Below, one piece after another: positions 55,458 through 63,187 of a stretch of 64,000 bases of DNA. The notes under the pieces were generated by a model. That model had not been told where the DNA came from and did not search any database. It saw nothing but the letters and a program-made list of their open reading frames with translations. The position numbers and the translations under genes were made by a program. The stretch lies in NCBI GenBank assembly GCA_963828505.1, contig CAWHFM010000011.1:1-64000 (forward strand). The letters run 5' to 3'. This stretch comes from Bog-473 sp963828505. Its GTDB lineage: Bacteria; Actinomycetota; Acidimicrobiia; Acidimicrobiales; RAAP-2. The first letter of the stretch is position 1. Each line of letters opens with the position of its first letter.

Positions 55458-56624
55458 TCACGTGGTTGGCCGGGCCCAGGTCCAGGGGTAGTCCGGATCG
55501 GAGATCGCCCGCGCCGCTTCGCTCAGGCCGAGGCGACCGAAGGCATCGAGCATGACGGCCCACTCCTCGGTGCGGGCCGCCTCGGCCGAGCGCTCCAGGC
55601 TGCCGGGCTGGGGTCCGTGGACGAACCCGGCCGGGTGCAACGAGATGGAGCCCACCCCGATGCCGGCGTCGGCCCGGCTCATGAAGTCGCCCCCGGCGTA
55701 GAAGAGCACCTCGTCGGTGTCCACGTTGGCGTGGTGGTACGGCACCTTGAGCGCGCCCGGGTAGAAGTCGAACGGCCGCGGCACGAAAGAGCAGACGACG
55801 AAGTTCGGCCCGACGAAGGTTTGGTGCACCGGTGGCGGTTGGTGGATGGCACCGACAATGGGCTCGAAGTCGTGAATGGAGAGCGCGAAGGGATAGAGGC
55901 AGCCGTCCCAACCGACCACGTCGAAGGGGTGATGAGCGTGCACGTGCACGGTCAGGCCGTCCCGGGTCCGCACCAACACCGGCACCTCGGCGCCCTCGGC
56001 CAGCAACGGCTCGGCGGGAGCGCGCAGGTCGCGCTCCGAGAATGGCGCGCCTTCTAACAGTTGGCCGCGGGTCGAGAGGTATTTGGCCGGGAAGGTGACG
56101 TGCCCCGATGCTTCCACTACCAGTGCGGAGAACGCGGTGTCTCTCAGCACCCAGCGCTGGGTCGTGCCGGTCGGGATGACGACGTAGTCGCCGGGCTCGA
56201 CGGGCAGCGGCCCGAAGGAGGACTCGAGGACGGCGCGGCCGGTCTGCACGTAGACCAGCTCGTCGCCTACGGCGTTGCGGTAGATGCCGCTGCTGGTGTC
56301 GGCCTGCACCCAAGCCAGGCGCAGGTCGGCGTTGCCCAGCAGGTAGCGGCGGCCGAGCACGGGGTCGCCGCCACCGGCCAGGGCGCTGGTGCGCAGGTGG
56401 CGCGGCAAGAGCGGAAGGTCGGGCGCGAACTGCGGGCGCACGGCGTCGCTCGCCGACTCGGCGGCGACGATGGCGCTGGGCGAGCGACGGTGGTACAGCA
56501 AAGCGGACTCCTGAGCGAACCCGTTCGCCCCCATCAGCTCCTCGAAATAGAAGACTCCGTCGTCCTGCGTGACGCGCAGGTGGCGTTTGCGGGGCACCTC
56601 CCCGACGCAGCGGTAATACGGCAT
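55458..56624 (-). CDS. hmgA: Homogentisate 1,2-dioxygenase
   Basis: Protein of 388 residues. The family landmark HAHHPFDVVGWDGCLYPFAL lies near 231; likely iron ligands are the His and Glu in PYHHANVDTDEVLFYAGGDF near 292 and the His in HPAGFVHGPQPGSLE near 333. It opens the ring of homogentisate to maleylacetoacetate. It is shorter than the eukaryotic/proteobacterial enzyme and fits the actinobacterial form. Last gene of the aromatic catabolic operon, 12 bases after fumarylacetoacetase. Confidence 0.92.
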   Translation of the reverse strand: MPYYRCVGEVPRKRHLRVTQDDGVFYFEELMGANGFAQESALLYHRRSPSAIVAAESASDAVRPQFAPDLPLLPRHLRTSALAGGGDPVLGRRYLLGNADLRLAWVQADTSSGIYRNAVGDELVYVQTGRAVLESSFGPLPVEPGDYVVIPTGTTQRWVLRDTAFSALVVEASGHVTFPAKYLSTRGQLLEGAPFSERDLRAPAEPLLAEGAEVPVLVRTRDGLTVHVHAHHPFDVVGWDGCLYPFALSIHDFEPIVGAIHQPPPVHQTFVGPNFVVCSFVPRPFDFYPGALKVPYHHANVDTDEVLFYAGGDFMSRADAGIGVGSISLHPAGFVHGPQPGSLERSAEAARTEEWAVMLDAFGRLGLSEAARAISDPDYPWTWARPTT

Positions 56625-56636
56625 GGCACTCGCCCC

Positions 56637-57836
56637 TTAGTAAGTCAGAGCCGGCACGATGGTGCCGGCCACATCGCCCAGAGCAATTGCGGGCGCGGCC
56701 GGGTCGGCCCCGCCGCATCCGCCACGCAACACCACAGTGTCGCCATCCACGAGAAAGGTGCGCCTCTCGCCGTTGGGCAGCTCGACGGGCAGGCTGGCGC
56801 CCCACGACAGCTCCATGAGGCTGCCGGCCTGATGACGGTGATCAGGACCCGAGACAGTGCCCGAGCCGAAGAGGTCGCCCGGTCGCAAGGCGGCGCCGTT
56901 GGCGGTGGCATGCGCCACCTGCTGGACGGCGGACCAGTACATCGACTCGGCGAAGGAGGTGCGGCTGAGCACCGCCGGATCCTGGCCGACGGCACGCATA
57001 GCCGCCGTCTGCAGGCACACCTCGAGCTGCAGGTCCCACAAGGCCGGCCGCTCGCTGTGCAGGTAGGGCGGAGGGGCCGGCTCTTGCGCAGCGGCCAAGC
57101 CCCCGACCAGGTACGGCGCCAGAGCGTCGAGCGTCACCACCCAGTGCGAGACGGAGGTGGCGAACGACTTGGCGAGGAACGGGCCGAGAGGCTGGTACTC
57201 GAAGGCCTGCACGTCGCGGGCCGACCAGTCGTTGAGGAGAACGACGCCGAAGAGATGGTCCCACGCCTCGTCGATCGGCACCGGCCGGCCGAGCTCGCTC
57301 CCCACCCCGACGACGCAGCCCACTTCGAGCTCGATGTCGAGACGGTCGGTCGGTGCGAACTGCGGCCCGTCCTCCTCCATGACCTGCCCGTGCGGCCGCA
57401 CGATGGGTGTACCCGACGCCACCACCGTGCCCGCCCGCCCGTGGTAGCTCACGGGCAGGTGACGCCAGTTGGGCTGCAGCGGCGGACCGTCCGGACGCAG
57501 GATGCGGCCCATGCTGGTGGCGTGGTGCAGGCCGCCGTAGCCGTCGACGAAGTCACCAACCGCCACCGGGAGGGCGAGGCGGACCTGATCGAGCGGCACC
57601 AAGGCACCGGCTGGGAGCGCGCCGGGGTCGAGCAGCAGCTGGCGCAGGTCGCGGCGGACGGCCCGCCAGGCCTCCGGGCCCTGCGCCAGGAGGGCGTTGA
57701 GCTGGGTGGCGCAAAAGACGGCTGGGTGGATGTCCTCGCCCAAGAGGCCCGTTCCGTGCAGGACGGCGAGGTCGACCACGTCGTCCTCGAAGGCCACCAC
57801 TACGTGAGGCGACGCCGACCCGGGGAGGCGAGCCAC
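56637..57836 (-). CDS. fahA: Fumarylacetoacetase
   Basis: Protein of 399 residues as started at GTG 57836. NWRHLPVSYHGRAGTVVASG, DIELEVGCVVGVGSELGRPV with LLNDWSARDVQAFEYQPLGP and LAKSFATSVSHWVV are diagnostic. It cleaves fumarylacetoacetate to fumarate and acetoacetate. The conserved family N-terminus (GFGLDNLPFGV) is encoded just upstream of this GTG without any ATG, GTG or TTG; the only candidate is a CTG at 57887 overlapping the HPPD stop. So the true start is uncertain. No maleylacetoacetate isomerase gene is in the cluster. Confidence 0.92.
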   Translation of the reverse strand: MARLPGSASPHVVVAFEDDVVDLAVLHGTGLLGEDIHPAVFCATQLNALLAQGPEAWRAVRRDLRQLLLDPGALPAGALVPLDQVRLALPVAVGDFVDGYGGLHHATSMGRILRPDGPPLQPNWRHLPVSYHGRAGTVVASGTPIVRPHGQVMEEDGPQFAPTDRLDIELEVGCVVGVGSELGRPVPIDEAWDHLFGVVLLNDWSARDVQAFEYQPLGPFLAKSFATSVSHWVVTLDALAPYLVGGLAAAQEPAPPPYLHSERPALWDLQLEVCLQTAAMRAVGQDPAVLSRTSFAESMYWSAVQQVAHATANGAALRPGDLFGSGTVSGPDHRHQAGSLMELSWGASLPVELPNGERRTFLVDGDTVVLRGGCGGADPAAPAIALGDVAGTIVPALTY

Positions 57837-57883
57837 CCCGAAGGGGAGGTTGTCGAGACCGAAGCCGGAACGGGTGGAGTTCG

Positions 57884-59038
57884 TCAGAGGTTGCCCCGCC
57901 GCGCCTGGTCGCGTTCGATCGCCTCGAACAGCGCCTTGAAGTTGCCTTCGCCGAAGCCGCGGGCGCCGCGCCGCTCAATGATCTCCAAGAAGACGGCCGG
58001 TCGGTCGGTGATCGTCTCGGTGAAGATCTGCAACAGGTGGCCACTCTCGTCCCGGTCCACGAGTATCCCCAGGCGTTGTAGGTCGGCCCATGGCAGCTCG
58101 ACGCCCTCGAGCCGCGGGTGTGCCTCGTCGTAGTAGGCGGGAGGAACCTTCATGAAGCGGACCCCGCGAGCCTCGAGCGCGTCCACCGTCCGCACGATGT
58201 CGTCCGTGCGCAGGGCCAGGTGCTGTACACCGGGGCCGTCGTAGGCCTCGAGGTACTCGGCGATCTGGCTCTTACTTCGACCGGTTGCCGGCTCGTTGAT
58301 GGGCATCACCACCTGCTTGCCGTCCCACATCACGGTGGAGGCCAGGGCCGAGTACTCCGTCGAGATCTGCCCTTCCGAGAAGTGCTGCATCGGGGCGAAG
58401 CCCAGGACGTCGACATAGAACCGCACCCAATCGTCCAGCCGGCCCTGCTCGACGTTGCCCACCACGTGATCGATCGACACCAGGCCGACCGGCGGGCCGG
58501 TAGGAGTCGGCGGCAGATGGTCGGTCGCATAACCAGGCTCGAGGCGAGGACCCGAGTAGTCGCGGCGGTCCACGAAGGTGTGCACCGTCTCCCCGAACGT
58601 CCCTATCTGGGCCAGGACCAGCACGCCCTGCTCGTCGCGCTCCTCCCAGGGCGGGCGGACCGCTGTGGCACCGCGGGCAACAGCGGCGTCGAAAGCGGCC
58701 CGGGCGTCGTCCACCAGCCAGGCCAGGTCGTGCACGCCGTCGCCGTGGGTCCGTACGTGGGCCGCAATGGGCGAGTCGGCGGCCAGCGCGGCCGAGACCA
58801 CCAGGCGGATGTCGCCCTGCTCGAGCACGTAGCTCGCCTTGTGGCGCACCCCGGTCTCGGGACCCGCATAGGCGGTACAGGTGAAGCCGAACGCCGACAG
58901 AAAGAAGCCGGCGGTGGTGCGCGCGTTGCCCACCCACAGCTCGAGGCAGTCCCAACCGAGCACTCGGGCGGCCGGGGCCAGAGTGGAGTGGGGAGATGCG
59001 ACGGGTCGCTCGGAGGCCAAGGTGTTGGCGTTGGTCAT
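57884..59038 (-). CDS. hppD: 4-Hydroxyphenylpyruvate dioxygenase
   Basis: Protein of 384 residues from MTNANTLASERPVASP. Two VOC modules are present; the iron ligands are His in VSIDHVVGNV, His in GVQHLALRTDDIVRTV and Glu in PAVFLEIIERRGARGFGEGN. It converts 4-hydroxyphenylpyruvate to homogentisate. Its ATG overlaps the phenylalanine hydroxylase stop (ATGA), and it precedes fumarylacetoacetase, so it is the second gene of the operon. The length is typical. Confidence 0.94.
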   Translation of the reverse strand: MTNANTLASERPVASPHSTLAPAARVLGWDCLELWVGNARTTAGFFLSAFGFTCTAYAGPETGVRHKASYVLEQGDIRLVVSAALAADSPIAAHVRTHGDGVHDLAWLVDDARAAFDAAVARGATAVRPPWEERDEQGVLVLAQIGTFGETVHTFVDRRDYSGPRLEPGYATDHLPPTPTGPPVGLVSIDHVVGNVEQGRLDDWVRFYVDVLGFAPMQHFSEGQISTEYSALASTVMWDGKQVVMPINEPATGRSKSQIAEYLEAYDGPGVQHLALRTDDIVRTVDALEARGVRFMKVPPAYYDEAHPRLEGVELPWADLQRLGILVDRDESGHLLQIFTETITDRPAVFLEIIERRGARGFGEGNFKALFEAIERDQARRGNL

Positions 59039-59910
59039 GACTGTCCTTCCTGTGTCGGTGCGCGCTGGACACCCGGGTTCGGCGCGGCATGCCGGCGGTA
59101 CCACTCCTCGTCGTAGGCGCGGAAGAACCGGCCGAGATCCTCGACCATCTCCCCGTAGGACGCCGAGGCGTAGAGCACCGGTTGGTAGTGCGTGATGTCG
59201 TAGGTCAAAGTTCCCATCTGGTGCAGGTCCCACGGACGCAGCTCGGCCTGTCGGTAAGCGCCGAGCTCGCCGTAGCTCGAAAGCAGCCCGGCGCCGTAGG
59301 CCTTGAGGTCATCGTCCTCCCACAGCACCCCGAACTCGAGGGTGAACCAGAAGACCTTGGAGAAGAACTCCATGGCCTCGTCGCTGGTGGTGCGACGCGA
59401 GGCGCGGCCGGCCTCCATGTAGAGGTGGGCGAATGTCGGCGAAGCCAGCATGTTCGCATGCCCGATGATCTCGTGGACCAGGTCGGGCTCGGGTGTGTAG
59501 AAGGGCACCGAGTGGTGGCGCACGTACTGCGTGGACAGGAAGGTGCGATCGGCCAGCGCACCGTAGAAGTCGCGGGTCGGGACCAAGCCCGGGACGGGGT
59601 GGATGTGGAACCCGGTCAGCGTGTGCACGTGAGCGTCGACTTCGCGCAGTTGGGGCACGCGCTCGGTCGGGAGGATCAGGCGGTCGGCGCCGAGCCGATA
59701 TTCGCCGCAAGCATGGGCTCGGTGTCGGCCGGCCAGCTCGCTCGACACGGTGCGCCAGACCTCGTCTTCTTCGGTCGTGTAGTCGACGTCGGGAATGGGG
59801 TCGCCTGCCCGGTAGGCCGCCCCGGCCGCGGCGATCTGGCCCCGGCGGACCCGGTATTCGGGATCGGCGAAGCCCGGATGGTCGGTGGGCAGCTCGAACG
59901 TGGCCAGCAT
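59035..59910 (-). CDS. phhA: Phenylalanine 4-hydroxylase
   Basis: Protein of 291 residues from MLATFELPTDHPGFADPEYR. The aromatic amino-acid hydroxylase iron site is present: PEPDLVHEIIGHANML with the two His, and the Glu in FWFTLEFGVLWEDDD. It makes tyrosine from phenylalanine with O2 and a tetrahydropterin. It is the monomeric bacterial type without a regulatory ACT domain. First gene of the four-gene aromatic catabolic operon and divergent from the Lrp gene. A longer frame upstream has no homology. Confidence 0.94.
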   Translation of the reverse strand: MLATFELPTDHPGFADPEYRVRRGQIAAAGAAYRAGDPIPDVDYTTEEDEVWRTVSSELAGRHRAHACGEYRLGADRLILPTERVPQLREVDAHVHTLTGFHIHPVPGLVPTRDFYGALADRTFLSTQYVRHHSVPFYTPEPDLVHEIIGHANMLASPTFAHLYMEAGRASRRTTSDEAMEFFSKVFWFTLEFGVLWEDDDLKAYGAGLLSSYGELGAYRQAELRPWDLHQMGTLTYDITHYQPVLYASASYGEMVEDLGRFFRAYDEEWYRRHAAPNPGVQRAPTQEGQS

Positions 59911-59913
59911 GTT

Positions 59914-59963
59914 GCACCAATTGTGCGCCGTTCCTGGCGATTTCTCCAGCCTTCTGGTCAGAA
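59914..59963. promoter_or_regulatory. Dyads in the phhA/lrp intergenic region
   Basis: GCAC-CAATT-GTGC (59914-59926) lies just upstream of the phenylalanine hydroxylase start, and TTCTG-GT-CAGAA (59952-59963) is a perfect-arm inverted repeat in the middle of the 123-bp region shared with the divergent Lrp gene. Either could be an Lrp operator. Confidence 0.45.
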
Positions 59964-60033
59964 ACAGGACGATCCTCGGACTCTGCTGCCATAGTATGGC
60001 GAATCGTCCAGTCAAGTGACGAGGAGGGCAGGA

Positions 60034-60507
60034 ATGATGGACGATCCGTCGGGTCTCGACGAGACCGACCGTCGCATCCTGAACGAGTTGGTCACCGACG
60101 GCCGCGTTTCGGTCAACGCGTTGGCCGAGCGGGTCAGCGTGTCGCGTGCCACCGCCTACGGACGCTTGAAGAGACTGACCGACGAAGGGGTCATCACGCG
60201 CTTCAGCGCCGTGGTCGAGCCGGCCAAGGTGGGCCTGCCGATCGCCGCACTGATTTTGGTGAACCTCGAGCAGCACGACTGGCAAACGGCCAGAGACGAG
60301 TTAGCGGCGCTGCCCGGACTCGAGTACCTGGCCTTCACCAGCGGTGGCTTCGACATGGTGCTGCTGGTACGGGTGCCCGACGTGGTGGCGCTACGCGATG
60401 TGGTGCTGGTGCGCTTGCACGGCTCACCGCACGTCCGCTCGACGCAGACCATCTTCGTCCTCGACGAAGCGCGCCGGCCGGTAGCGCCACTGGCCTCAAC
60501 TGGCTGA
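60034..60507 (+). CDS. Lrp/AsnC-family regulator of aromatic amino-acid catabolism
   Basis: Protein of 157 residues from two adjacent ATG codons (60034, 60037) behind GAGGAGGG. The HTH is DETDRRILNELVTDGRVSVN with LAERVSVSRATAYGRLKRLT; the C-terminal RAM domain includes VEPAKVGLPIAALILVNLEQ and FTSGGFDMVLLVRVPD. It faces the phenylalanine hydroxylase operon across 123 bp, so it probably senses phenylalanine, tyrosine or an intermediate and controls that operon. The effector is inferred. Confidence 0.9.
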   Translation: MMDDPSGLDETDRRILNELVTDGRVSVNALAERVSVSRATAYGRLKRLTDEGVITRFSAVVEPAKVGLPIAALILVNLEQHDWQTARDELAALPGLEYLAFTSGGFDMVLLVRVPDVVALRDVVLVRLHGSPHVRSTQTIFVLDEARRPVAPLASTG

Positions 60508-60590
60508 CATCGCACCCAAGACCGCTCGGAAGTGGCGCCGCCGGACAGGCGCCCGCGGCTGTGAAGGGTCCGGCGCGGCGACGCCATGAC

Positions 60591-60650
60591 GTAGCTCAGC
60601 CGGGTCCTCTGCGCTTCGAGGGGTCGGAGTCGAGTCCCTGGCCGACCCAG
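60591..60650 (+). other. Possible degenerate tRNA remnant or terminator hairpin
   Basis: GTAGCTCAGCCGGGT resembles a tRNA D-arm, and GGTCGGAGTCGAGTCCCTGG with CCGACC resembles a T-arm, but the D-stem partner and a proper anticodon arm are missing and the total length is too short. GGTCGG/CCGACC also forms a plain hairpin that could terminate the Lrp gene. Confidence 0.25.
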
Positions 60651-60710
60651 CTCAAAGTGGCTGTCACCCTGGAGGCCGCCCCACGGGATCTGATGGAGTG
60701 ATGGAGGGAG

Positions 60711-60817
60711 ATGCCGAGCTCTTACCGCAAACACGCTGACGAGCTGACCCGTCTCGCGACCGGGCTCGTGGGACCGAGCACTGCTGCCGACGTCGTTTCG
60801 GCTGCGGTGCTCAATTG
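60711..60817 (+). pseudogene. ECF-type sigma factor, 5' part, interrupted by IS element
   Basis: MPSSYRKHADELTRLATGLV then GPSTAADVVSAAVLNC matches the region-2 start of an extracytoplasmic-function sigma factor. The ATG has GGAGGGAG immediately before it. The frame runs into the insertion element at CCTAGG. The 3' part resumes at 62530. Confidence 0.8.
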
Positions 60818-60833
60818 CCTAGGAGCGTGGGTC
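60818..60833 (+). repeat. Left terminal inverted repeat of the IS1182-type element
   Basis: CCTAGGAGCGTGGGTC, exact reverse complement of 62514-62529. The first six bases may be target-site duplication. Confidence 0.85.
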
Positions 60834-60968
60834 GGAATCGACCAATGGCTCCGGACTGACGCCTCTGAACAGTGTCCGGTACTCCCGGACAGGCAATGGC
60901 GCGGAACCGGCGGCCGACAAGCCCGTTGAGTGAGTGGTCGGTGCCGCAGAGACGCCTTTCGGGCCTTC

Positions 60969-62414
60969 CTATGCGGTTGCCCGGGCCAGCTTTCGCAGGT
61001 TGTGGCAGAGCGAGTGCAGGGCCCACTCACCTTGGGCACCTTGGAGGCCGCGCAGACGGAGGAAGCCAGCGCTTTGTCGGACCTTCGTCTGGCCGAAGAC
61101 CGGCTCGACGATGGCCTTGCGTCTGGCGTAGTCGGCCCGTCCCGCCTTGGTGCGCAGTCGGCGTGCCATCTTCTCTTTGACGGTGGCGTCTTTTGGGATG
61201 GGACCTCTCGGTGCGTCTGGCACCCGTTCGTGGTGCTTGATGCGCCCGGTGGCGATCAAGACGTCGACGCCGGCGTCAGTGGCGTCGTTCACGTTCTTCT
61301 CGGAGAAGTAGCCGGCGTCGGTGATGAACGTGTCGGGGTTCTCGTCGATGCCCGCTGCGCCGAGGTTGGCCTCGGTGGCCTCGATCATCTCCACCAGTTG
61401 CTGAACGTCGGTGGCCTGGTTGGTCACCGAGTGGGCCACGATGACCTGAGCTTCTTCGTCGACCACGGCCTGAGCGTTGAAGGCGTAGGCGAAGCCATCG
61501 GTCGTCTTCATCATCCGTGACTCGGGGTCGGTGAAGTTGCGCTGAGCTCGCGCCGACGGTGTCGCGCCCTCGGCCGCGGTGGCACCGGCGGCTTGGACCT
61601 CTTCCTCGCTGACACCGCTTTCGGTGGCCTTTTCCTGGGCCTTTTGCGCTGCCCTCTCCCTCGCCTCGGCCTCGATGGACTCCTTGGCGGCGCGCAGCTT
61701 GGCCAGGCGACGCTCCTTGGTCGCCAGCTCTGCTGGGACCTCGTCACCCCGCTTGTCCTCGCCGAACGCGGCGTCTTCGGCCGCGTCGGCAGCCTCGGCC
61801 TCGGCCAACATGGCCGCCACTTCAGCTTCAAGCTCTTCGATGCGCGGTCCCATCGGGTCATAGCTCATGGCCTTGTGCTTCGACGCCGACGCCCGCAGCT
61901 TGGTGCCGTCGAGGGCGACGCGGCCGAGGCGCACCAGCCCGGCTTCGGCGCACAGGGCCAGCACCTGGACGAAGAGGGCGTCGATGGCGTCGAGGTGGCG
62001 GCGCCGAAAGCGAGAGATCGAGCGGTAGTCCGGAGCCACGTTCGCACTGAGCCAGCGGAAGGCCACGTCGACATGGCAACGCCGTTCCATCTCCCGCGAG
62101 CTGGTGACCCCGCTCGAGTAGGCGAAGAGCAAGAGCTTGAGCATCATGGCGGGGTCATAGGGCGGAGCGCCCGAGGCCTCCGTGTAGGAGTCGTAGATGC
62201 AGTCCAGGTCGAGCATGTTCTCGACCACCTCGGAAATGAAGCGGGCCTCGTGGTTCTCGGGCAGCCAGTCGTCGAGGGAGGGCGGGAGGAGGAAGGACTG
62301 GGACTGGTCGTAGTGGCGGAAGCGCTTGTTGACCCCGGCCGGGAGCTTGTCGGGGGGCCTGACCGCCTCCCCTTCCACCTCGAAGAGCTTGTCGCCGACC
62401 CGATCATCTGCCAT
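60969..62414 (-). CDS. IS1182-family transposase
   Basis: Protein of about 481 residues from MADDRVGDKLFEVEGEAVRP. A DUF772-type N-terminal domain (PPSLDDWLPENHEARFISEV, YDPAMMLKLLLFAYSSGVTS) is followed by a DDE core: Asp in RVALDGTKLRASASKHKAMS, Asp in DTFITDAGYFSEKN and Glu in RRKAIVEPVFGQTKVRQSAG. A ~100-residue charged coiled-coil segment (ATKERRLAKLRAAKESIEAE) lies between them. The enzyme is complete, so the element is potentially active. Confidence 0.9.
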   Translation of the reverse strand: MADDRVGDKLFEVEGEAVRPPDKLPAGVNKRFRHYDQSQSFLLPPSLDDWLPENHEARFISEVVENMLDLDCIYDSYTEASGAPPYDPAMMLKLLLFAYSSGVTSSREMERRCHVDVAFRWLSANVAPDYRSISRFRRRHLDAIDALFVQVLALCAEAGLVRLGRVALDGTKLRASASKHKAMSYDPMGPRIEELEAEVAAMLAEAEAADAAEDAAFGEDKRGDEVPAELATKERRLAKLRAAKESIEAEARERAAQKAQEKATESGVSEEEVQAAGATAAEGATPSARAQRNFTDPESRMMKTTDGFAYAFNAQAVVDEEAQVIVAHSVTNQATDVQQLVEMIEATEANLGAAGIDENPDTFITDAGYFSEKNVNDATDAGVDVLIATGRIKHHERVPDAPRGPIPKDATVKEKMARRLRTKAGRADYARRKAIVEPVFGQTKVRQSAGFLRLRGLQGAQGEWALHSLCHNLRKLARATA

Positions 62415-62513
62415 GAGCAAATTCTTGCAAACCCCCAGCAGAATCGCGAATCGAAGGTCAGCCCTCACTACCACGGGAGGCGAATCAGCCGGTTGGCGTC
62501 ATTGGCAGGTTCT

Positions 62514-62529
62514 GACCCACGCTCCTAGG
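62514..62529 (-). repeat. Right terminal inverted repeat of the IS1182-type element
   Basis: GACCCACGCTCCTAGG, exact reverse complement of the left terminal repeat at 60818-60833. Confidence 0.85.
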
Positions 62530-62859
62530 CAGCCGCCACTGGCCGATCGGCGCGCCTACCTGTTCCGCAGCGTGGTCAACCAAGCCGCCAAACAACACCG
62601 GAGCACGGCCCGCCGCCTCGCCCGTGAGCGCAGGATCCCGCTTGCCCCACCAACTGAGCTGCCAGAGGTCCGGCCCGAGGTCCTCGCGGCCGTGGAGCGG
62701 CTCAGTTTTCGGCAACGGGCCGTCACCGTTCTCACCTACTGGGCGGACTTGAGCCCGGCGCAGATCGCCGATGTCCTGCATGTCCGGGAGGGATCCGTGC
62801 GCCGCCACCTGGCCCGAGCCAGAGCGAACCTGAGGAGGCAACTCAGTGGAACCGAATGA
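62530..62859 (+). pseudogene. ECF-type sigma factor, 3' part
   Basis: DRRAYLFRSVVNQAAKQHRS, EVLAAVERLSFRQRAVTVLT and YWADLSPAQIADVLHVREGS with VRRHLARARANLRRQL are the end of region 2 and the region-4 HTH of an ECF sigma factor. Joined to 60711-60817 by removing the element and one CCTAGG, the sequence reads CLGSRHWP, then needs one extra base before DRRAYLF, so a second lesion (or sequence error) lies near 62541-62546. No valid start for independent expression is evident. Confidence 0.8.
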
Positions 62860-63187
62860 CTCAGTGGAACTGATCGATCTCGACCGCCGGATCCGTCTGC
62901 TCGTGCTCGAACTGGTCGACTCGGCGCCGCCTGCCCCGGCGGTGCCTCAACTCGAGCAGGACGTGGCACCGGCGATCCGACGCGACGAAAGGAATGAGTT
63001 CCGGCCGCGTGTCCGGACCGGGCGCAAAGTTGGCATTGCCGTGGCGGCGATCCTCGTGCTGGTCACCGTTTCCTTAGTGGCCTGGCCGCGGGGATCTTCG
63101 AGCCAGCTGAGCGAATCGGGCCTAGGACTCAAGTTGATGAGCTATGGCGGGCCGGGTTCGGCGCCCGTCGCTGCGCCCCTGGTTTGA
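62846..63187 (+). CDS. Single-pass membrane protein following the sigma gene
   Basis: Protein of 113 residues from GTG, overlapping the sigma-factor stop by 14 bases. A charged N-terminus (ELIDLDRRIRLLVLELVDSA) is followed by one membrane helix (VGIAVAAILVLVTVSLVAW) and a short exterior tail. Position and layout fit an anti-sigma factor or its accessory protein, but no anti-sigma zinc motif is seen. The protein stops at the edge of an IS3-type element, so its exterior domain may have been cut off. Confidence 0.65.
   Translation: MEPNDSVELIDLDRRIRLLVLELVDSAPPAPAVPQLEQDVAPAIRRDERNEFRPRVRTGRKVGIAVAAILVLVTVSLVAWPRGSSSQLSESGLGLKLMSYGGPGSAPVAAPLV

Larger units (their letters stand above)
60818..62529. 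mobile_element. IS1182-type insertion sequence
   Basis: The element is bounded by CCTAGGAGCGTGGGTC (60818-60833) and its exact reverse complement (62514-62529); weaker inverted-repeat similarity extends about 20 bases further inward. Flanking CCTAGG is itself a palindrome and may be the target duplication, which fits a family that inserts at palindromes. It carries one transposase gene and lies inside an ECF sigma-factor gene. Confidence 0.85.
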
